DNA of 17,789 nt from Methylococcaceae bacterium UBA659 (GTDB lineage Bacteria > Pseudomonadota > Gammaproteobacteria > Methylococcales > Methylomonadaceae), in the NCBI GenBank assembly GCA_002299495.1, contig DBNZ01000227.1:1-17789 (forward strand), written 5' to 3'. Made by a program: the position numbers and the translations under genes. A model generated the notes under the pieces. The model made no database searches. It was not told the DNA's origin and was given only the letters and a program-made list of their open reading frames with translations. Shown in pieces: positions 13,724 through 17,789 of this stretch. Each line of letters begins with the position of its first letter. Within the stretch, counting starts at the first letter, position 1.

Positions 13724-15469
13724 CTATGCCAATTTTTCCAGATAGTGGACGATTAACTGGACGGTGCGGTTACCCCTGTACTCATTGATGTCGAGTTTAT
13801 ACGCGGCGATGATTTCCCTAATCCCTAGCCAACGCTCTGGCTGGTCGATAAAAAACACTATTGCATCCAGCAATTGCTGGTCTCCGGATTGCCGCAGCAC
13901 CAGCTTCAAATGATGCTGGCCAACGATACGGGATTGGATCACCTCAAACTGGCCATGAAAAACAGGTTCCGGAAAGCCTTGTCCCCAAACCGCCACTTGT
14001 TGCAACAGCTCTGCCACCGACAAACTCAATTCTGGTTCGGCCAATTCCCCATCCGACCAAATTTTTTGTTCCAGATCGACCCCGGCCAAATGCTTGCCGA
14101 CCCTGTCGTCAAACTCCAGGGCAAACGCCGGATAATCGCGCAAGGCCAGGCTTAGCCCCGCCGCCATGGCGTGGCCGCCAAATTTGCTCAACAATTTTGG
14201 ATGGGTGGCGGCAATCTCACTCAACACATCACGGATATGCACACCCGGAATAGAACGCGCCGACCCTTTGATCACACCCGCCCCTGCCGGGGCGAAAGCG
14301 ATCACCGGCCGGTGCAGTTGATCCTTGATACGGGCCGCCAAAATGCCGATCACGCCCTGATGCCATTCCTTATCGTACAGACACACGCCCGCCGGGAGAT
14401 GGCGGGTATCCAACGCTTTCATTTCGGACAACAAAGCCATCGCCTCTTGCTTCATCTGCCCTTCGATTTCACGGCGGTCGTTGTTCAAATCATCCAATTG
14501 TCCGGCCATGGATTTGGCCAGCGCCAGGTCATCAACCAACAAACATTGGATGCCCAAGGTCATATCATCCATGCGTCCGGCGGCATTCAACCTAGGTCCC
14601 ACGGCGAAACCCAAATCAGCCGCCGACAGGTTCTCAGCGTTTTTCCCCGCCACCTCAATGAGCGCCCGAATCCCCACCGCGCCCCTGCCTGTGCGTATCC
14701 TCAACAAGCCCTGATAAACCAGAATCCGGTTAACCTGATCCAAAGCCACCACGTCCGCCACCGTCCCCAACGCGACATAATCCAACAATTGCCCCAAATT
14801 AGGCTCTGGCAAATGCGTTTGCTTAAACCAATTTTTTTCGCGCAGGCGCGTCCTTAATGCCATCAACACATAAAACATCACGCCCACGCCGGCCAATGAC
14901 TTACTGGGAAAACGATCACCCGGCAAATTTGGGTTGACGATGGCCGCTGCGTCTGGCAGGGTTTTCCCAGGCAAATGATGGTCGGTCACCAACACTTTTA
15001 TCCCCGCTTGATTGGCCGCCTCCACCCCGTCGATGCTGGAAATGCCGTTATCAACCGTGATGATCACATCCGGCTGTTGCCGTTTGACCAATTCGACAAT
15101 CTCAGGCGTCAGGCCATATCCGTATTCAAAGCGGTTAGGCACCACGAAATCCACAAACCTGCCGCCCATCAATTGCAAGCCTTTGATTGCCAAAGCGCAA
15201 CTGGTCGCCCCATCGGCATCGAAATCGGCCACGACAGTTATTTTTTGGCCCGACTTGATCACCGCGACCAACTCATCGACCATAGCCTCCATACCGCTTA
15301 ACAACCACGGCGACGGCAAGACGCCTAGCGAACGATCCAACTCATGGATAGAAGCCACTCCCCTAGCCGCAAAAACACGCGCCAGCAATGGATGCAACTC
15401 TTTAAATTTATTAATATTTTTATTAATTGGTCGCGGCACGATGGGTTTTTTCACGCCCTGGTAATACAT
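13724..15469 (-). CDS. recJ: Single-stranded-DNA-specific exonuclease RecJ
   Basis: 5'-3' exonuclease on single-stranded DNA, used in recombination, mismatch and base-excision repair. It is 581 residues from the chosen start, close to E. coli RecJ (577). The DHH phosphoesterase motifs are intact: ADFDADG (81-87), VDNG (139-142), TDHH (162-165) and VALGTVADVV (about 220-232). Next comes the DHHA1 part, with GPRLNAAGRMDD and, further on, KFGGHAMAAGLSL, and then the C-terminal OB-like domain. I chose ATG at 15467-15469 (MYYQGVKK) because GGGGA stands about 7 bases upstream; the frame runs open for 20 more codons but lacks a ribosome site there. The gene is intact. Confidence 0.97.
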   Translation of the reverse strand: MYYQGVKKPIVPRPINKNINKFKELHPLLARVFAARGVASIHELDRSLGVLPSPWLLSGMEAMVDELVAVIKSGQKITVVADFDADGATSCALAIKGLQLMGGRFVDFVVPNRFEYGYGLTPEIVELVKRQQPDVIITVDNGISSIDGVEAANQAGIKVLVTDHHLPGKTLPDAAAIVNPNLPGDRFPSKSLAGVGVMFYVLMALRTRLREKNWFKQTHLPEPNLGQLLDYVALGTVADVVALDQVNRILVYQGLLRIRTGRGAVGIRALIEVAGKNAENLSAADLGFAVGPRLNAAGRMDDMTLGIQCLLVDDLALAKSMAGQLDDLNNDRREIEGQMKQEAMALLSEMKALDTRHLPAGVCLYDKEWHQGVIGILAARIKDQLHRPVIAFAPAGAGVIKGSARSIPGVHIRDVLSEIAATHPKLLSKFGGHAMAAGLSLALRDYPAFALEFDDRVGKHLAGVDLEQKIWSDGELAEPELSLSVAELLQQVAVWGQGFPEPVFHGQFEVIQSRIVGQHHLKLVLRQSGDQQLLDAIVFFIDQPERWLGIREIIAAYKLDINEYRGNRTVQLIVHYLEKLA

Positions 15470-15623
15470 TATAAATCCCCATAAAAAAGTCGGCCCAAGG
15501 CCAGCTTTTAGCAGCATAAACAGAACCAACGACTTTTTTGCTATGACCGCATAATCCTGATGGCCAAAATGCTATCCTTTGCACCGGCAACCACACCCTG
15601 ACAAATAGGTTAATACAACCACC

Positions 15624-16064
15624 ATGAACGATTACCGACATATCCTTTTAGCCGCCGACTTTGCAGAAACCAGCGAAATGGTAGCCATGAAAGCAAAAAG
15701 TTTGGCCAAACTATATGATGCCAGACTCAGCATCGTGCATGTGCTAGACAACATCCCCATGCCGGACACCCATTATGGCGCGGTCATACCGCTGGAAACC
15801 GACTCTGGTTATGATCTGCTGGAAGCGGAAAAAAACCAATTCAAACTACTGGGCCAGTCATTAGGCATAGAAACGGCCAACCAATGGCTGGTCTGGGGCA
15901 TTCCCAAACAAGAAATCTACCAGTTGGCCCGGCAAGAAGCCGTAGACTTGATTGTGGTCGGATCGCATGGACGGCATGGCTTAGCCTTGTTAATGGGATC
16001 GACGGCCGCCGGAGTCCTGCATCACGCCCATTGCGATGTGTTGGCGGTTCGGATCAACGGGTGA
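15624..16064 (+). CDS. Universal stress protein (UspA family)
   Basis: Single-domain cytosolic Usp of 146 residues with the Rossmann-like fold. It opens YRHILLAADFAETSEMVAMKA, continues with LSIVHVLDNIP (strand 2), and has VDLIVVGSHGRHGLALLMGS near residues 107-126, where GSHG and the following GS are the nucleotide-loop positions of ATP-binding members. It ends HHAHCDVLAVRI. Such proteins support survival in starvation or other stress; no specific role can be read here. Start ATG at 15624-15626; the ribosome site is weak. It diverges from recJ across a 154-base gap in which I see no clear promoter. Confidence 0.93.
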   Translation: MNDYRHILLAADFAETSEMVAMKAKSLAKLYDARLSIVHVLDNIPMPDTHYGAVIPLETDSGYDLLEAEKNQFKLLGQSLGIETANQWLVWGIPKQEIYQLARQEAVDLIVVGSHGRHGLALLMGSTAAGVLHHAHCDVLAVRING

Positions 16065-16088
16065 TGGCTGCGGAAAAATCCTGACGCC

Positions 16089-16105
16089 CCGTTGCCCATC
16101 AACGG
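16089..16105. terminator. Hairpin between convergent usp and PAP2 genes
   Basis: CCGTTG (16089-16094) and CAACGG (16100-16105) form a six-pair stem at the end of the minus-strand phosphatase gene. The minus strand shows TTTTT about 15 bases later. It is a weak candidate for a shared terminator of the two convergent genes. Confidence 0.3.
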
Positions 16106-17322
16106 AAACGCCTGTGTGTGGCAGGATCATCAAACACCCCCTTAGCCGCTTCCAACCGCCATTGTCCTGCCCGATCTGAGGCCAAAAAAATGGCGCCTTT
16201 TTCTGCGGTCACCACCAAATTTCCTTGAAAATTCTTAGGCAAGGTCAATTCAAGTTGGCCTTCAATATCGGTGAACATACCTTTTTCAGACACCGTAAAA
16301 GCATTGCTTTCGGACTTAAAAATGCCTTCAATCGTGCTGGTCGGGAAACCGAAGCCCTTGAACTTCAAACGCACCTGAGCCACATCGCTAAGCTTAGCGC
16401 CTTGTCGTAACACCACATCGCCAACCATTGCTTTTATTGATAAGTCCGCCCCCAAACCCGATAACGGAATATCCAGTTCCCGCTGCGTCTTATGCGGCGT
16501 CGCCAGTGACGCCGCCAAGCTCAACAAAACCGCCAACCCGGAAAAAAACCAAGGCCGCGCTGATTTTGGCAGGTTACGCCAGTAATCCAACAAGAAAAAT
16601 TCAGGGACTTGTGCGTCCGGCCGGTCTTCCCACTTGCCCACCAGAGGCCGGTAAATCAACGCACAAACCGCATAACTGAGAATGCCACTCCAAAGCACAT
16701 CGGACAAGAAATGCCCGCCCGCCGCCATCCGCCCGACACCCACCAAAATGCCCAAGGCCACGGCAAAAAACAGGATACCCAAAGCCAGCAGCGGCCGTTT
16801 GCGGCGGGTTAGAAAATAAAACACCCACGCCAGATAACCGACGCTGCAATGGCCACAGGGAAACGACTTACCCTCAGCACCCGGCATGCCGGGTGGCTGA
16901 TACACCAGATGCCCCTGAAATTGCTCAATCTGGCGCGGCCGGGGACGCCCGTAATGATCCTTAAAAATACCGTTGATCACCAAACCCGGACCCAAAATGA
17001 TACTGAACAGCACAAACAACGCCATGCGCCGGATGCGTCGTGCATTGGGTCGGTTGCCATAAAAAGCCAGCACCCCCAAGCACCCAAGCAACAAAATATT
17101 CACCAAAATCGGGATGGCTTTGTATAAAAACACCCACAAACCCTGTTGTTCCTCGGGCCAAAAATTTTGTGCATTGTCAGGATGAAAAAAAATGCTTGCC
17201 GCCCGAATATCCAAATCCGTTAACCAGAACGGCACGGTCAACGCGGTGGCAACAACGACCAGGATTAAGCCTTCAACCAGGGTTTGTCGGGAAATACCAA
17301 GCAATACGGACATGGGCATCAT
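16099..17322 (-). CDS. PAP2-family membrane phosphatase with C-terminal beta-rich domain
   Basis: Integral membrane protein of 407 residues. Residues about 15-230 form a PAP2/lipid-phosphate phosphatase domain with several helices and the three signature motifs. K121-x6-R128P (KDHYGRPRP) comes first. PCGH at 155-158 stands in place of the usual PSGH. R198-x5-H204 with D208 (GRMAAGGHFLSD) has Gly instead of the first Ser. The catalytic His residues are kept, so it is probably active on a lipid or prenyl phosphate at the periplasmic face. A further helix (about 258-275) leads to a roughly 130-residue beta-rich region resembling DUF4097-type repeats, probably periplasmic. Alternative starts are Met2 and Met4; none has a clear ribosome site. 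Substrate unknown. Confidence 0.85.
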   Translation of the reverse strand: MMPMSVLLGISRQTLVEGLILVVVATALTVPFWLTDLDIRAASIFFHPDNAQNFWPEEQQGLWVFLYKAIPILVNILLLGCLGVLAFYGNRPNARRIRRMALFVLFSIILGPGLVINGIFKDHYGRPRPRQIEQFQGHLVYQPPGMPGAEGKSFPCGHCSVGYLAWVFYFLTRRKRPLLALGILFFAVALGILVGVGRMAAGGHFLSDVLWSGILSYAVCALIYRPLVGKWEDRPDAQVPEFFLLDYWRNLPKSARPWFFSGLAVLLSLAASLATPHKTQRELDIPLSGLGADLSIKAMVGDVVLRQGAKLSDVAQVRLKFKGFGFPTSTIEGIFKSESNAFTVSEKGMFTDIEGQLELTLPKNFQGNLVVTAEKGAIFLASDRAGQWRLEAAKGVFDDPATHRRFR

Positions 17323-17493
17323 AGAATTAAAAAGTTAGGCCGACCACTTCATGCCGCCGACGGGGGCGTTATTTTACGATGACCGCCTGGCTTTACCTAA
17401 TCGCCACCCAACATCCTAGGGCTACCTCATTAAAAATAGCAATCAACGCAACGGGATTTAGGATAATAGCGGCATAAACAACGAACAAGGACA
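17323..17493. other. Spacer with a possible left end of the IS remnant
   Basis: No gene on either strand. From about 17417 (TAGGGCTACCTCATTAAAA) the sequence reads like the AT-rich leader of an insertion sequence ahead of the transposase fragment. No matching inverted copy of that end lies in the window, so the boundary is a guess. Confidence 0.25.
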
Positions 17494-17690
17494 ATGGAAA
17501 AACGGAGTTTTTAGCTATTTTTAGCCAGCCCGACGACCCTCGGATAGAACAAAGCAAGTTGCATCCGATGCCCGAAATACGCCTATTGACGTTATGTGCA
17601 GTGATTTTCGGTGCAGAAAGCTGGGATGACATCGAGGCGTTTGGTGTAGACAAACTGGACTTTATAAGTCCGGCATTCCTTGACACTTAA
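17494..17690 (+). pseudogene. ISAs1-family transposase N-terminal fragment, frameshifted
   Basis: Remnant of the N-terminal region of an ISAs1-type (H-repeat-associated) transposase. The ATG at 17494 gives MEKRSF and then hits TAG. One base over, the frame continues FLAIFSQPDDPRIEQSKLHP, then MPEIRLLTLCAVIFGAESW and DDIEAFGVDKLDFI, the conserved start of this family. One extra T in the TTTTT run at 17508-17512 would restore a single frame. Similarity stops near 17664, and a TAA follows at 17688-17690, so the catalytic domain is absent. It is a dead fragment left by an insertion and later deletion. Confidence 0.82.
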
Positions 17691-17789
17691 CGACACCGGC
17701 CATCACAGCGGTGAGCTATGACTAACGGCCTGGATAACGCTCTCTTTGTCTCTAACATGCAGGTGTCCACTTAGGGATATAGAAATTAC
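17691..17789. other. Right edge, nothing recognised
   Basis: Ninety-nine bases past the transposase fragment with no readable gene, hairpin or match to an insertion-sequence end that I can support. Confidence 0.4.

Noticed and set aside
14171..14857. 228-codon plus-strand frame opposite recJ
   Set aside because: Antisense to the conserved RecJ core, with a His/Arg/Gln-rich translation typical of a shadow frame.
15470..15529. 20-codon upstream extension of RecJ
   Set aside because: No ribosome site there; GGGGA stands correctly before the ATG at 15467-15469.
17393..17686. 97-codon minus-strand frame at the right edge
   Set aside because: It is antisense to the recognisable ISAs1 transposase fragment.

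Overview
The window looks like a chromosomal segment of a gammaproteobacterium, most likely a methanotroph-like one (Methylococcales); this is inferred from protein style and gene order, since no rRNA or other marker is present. It has a HrcA/CIRCE heat-shock system as well as a sigma-32-type promoter, and a yciB - YciI - BolA - parvulin lipoprotein cluster. Most of it is ordinary core genome. I see no CRISPR array, tRNA, rRNA, prophage or defence island.

Layout. Bases 1-240 hold nothing I recognise. Bases 241-1152 (minus) encode a LysR-type regulator. It diverges from a 50-residue membrane peptide (1456-1608, plus) across an AT-rich gap with two palindromes, promoter-like boxes and a clear terminator after the small gene. 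Bases 1785-8169 (minus) are the chaperone cluster, transcribed hrcA - grpE - dnaK - (DUF29 gene) - dnaJ - dapB. A good sigma-70 promoter overlapped by a degenerate CIRCE operator lies in front of hrcA. A close match to the sigma-32 consensus lies between grpE and dnaK, and an intrinsic terminator/attenuator hairpin follows dnaK. The chaperone genes therefore appear to be under both repressor and heat-shock sigma control, with dnaK expressed above the genes downstream. dapB (lysine/peptidoglycan precursor synthesis) starts 3 bases past the dnaJ stop and is probably cotranscribed with it.

Bases 8488-8796 (minus) are a DUF1244 gene. Bases 8942-11096 (plus) form a tight operon of yciB, a YciI-family gene, a BolA-family gene and a parvulin-type prolyl isomerase lipoprotein, with ATGA overlaps, closed by a textbook terminator. 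Bases 11256-12500 carry two AT-richer genes, a lipoprotein and a four-helix membrane protein. A 421-base gap with several inverted repeats follows. Bases 12922-15469 (minus) are recJ and a TauE/SafE-type permease. Bases 15624-16064 (plus) encode a universal stress protein. Bases 16099-17322 (minus) encode a PAP2-type phosphatase with an unusual beta-rich C-terminal domain. The right edge holds a broken ISAs1-type transposase fragment (17494-17690).

The points most worth a second look are the two-layer heat-shock control, the DUF29 gene set between dnaK and dnaJ and flanked by an 11-base repeat, the PAP2 fusion with altered signature residues, and the small membrane gene divergent from the LysR regulator.
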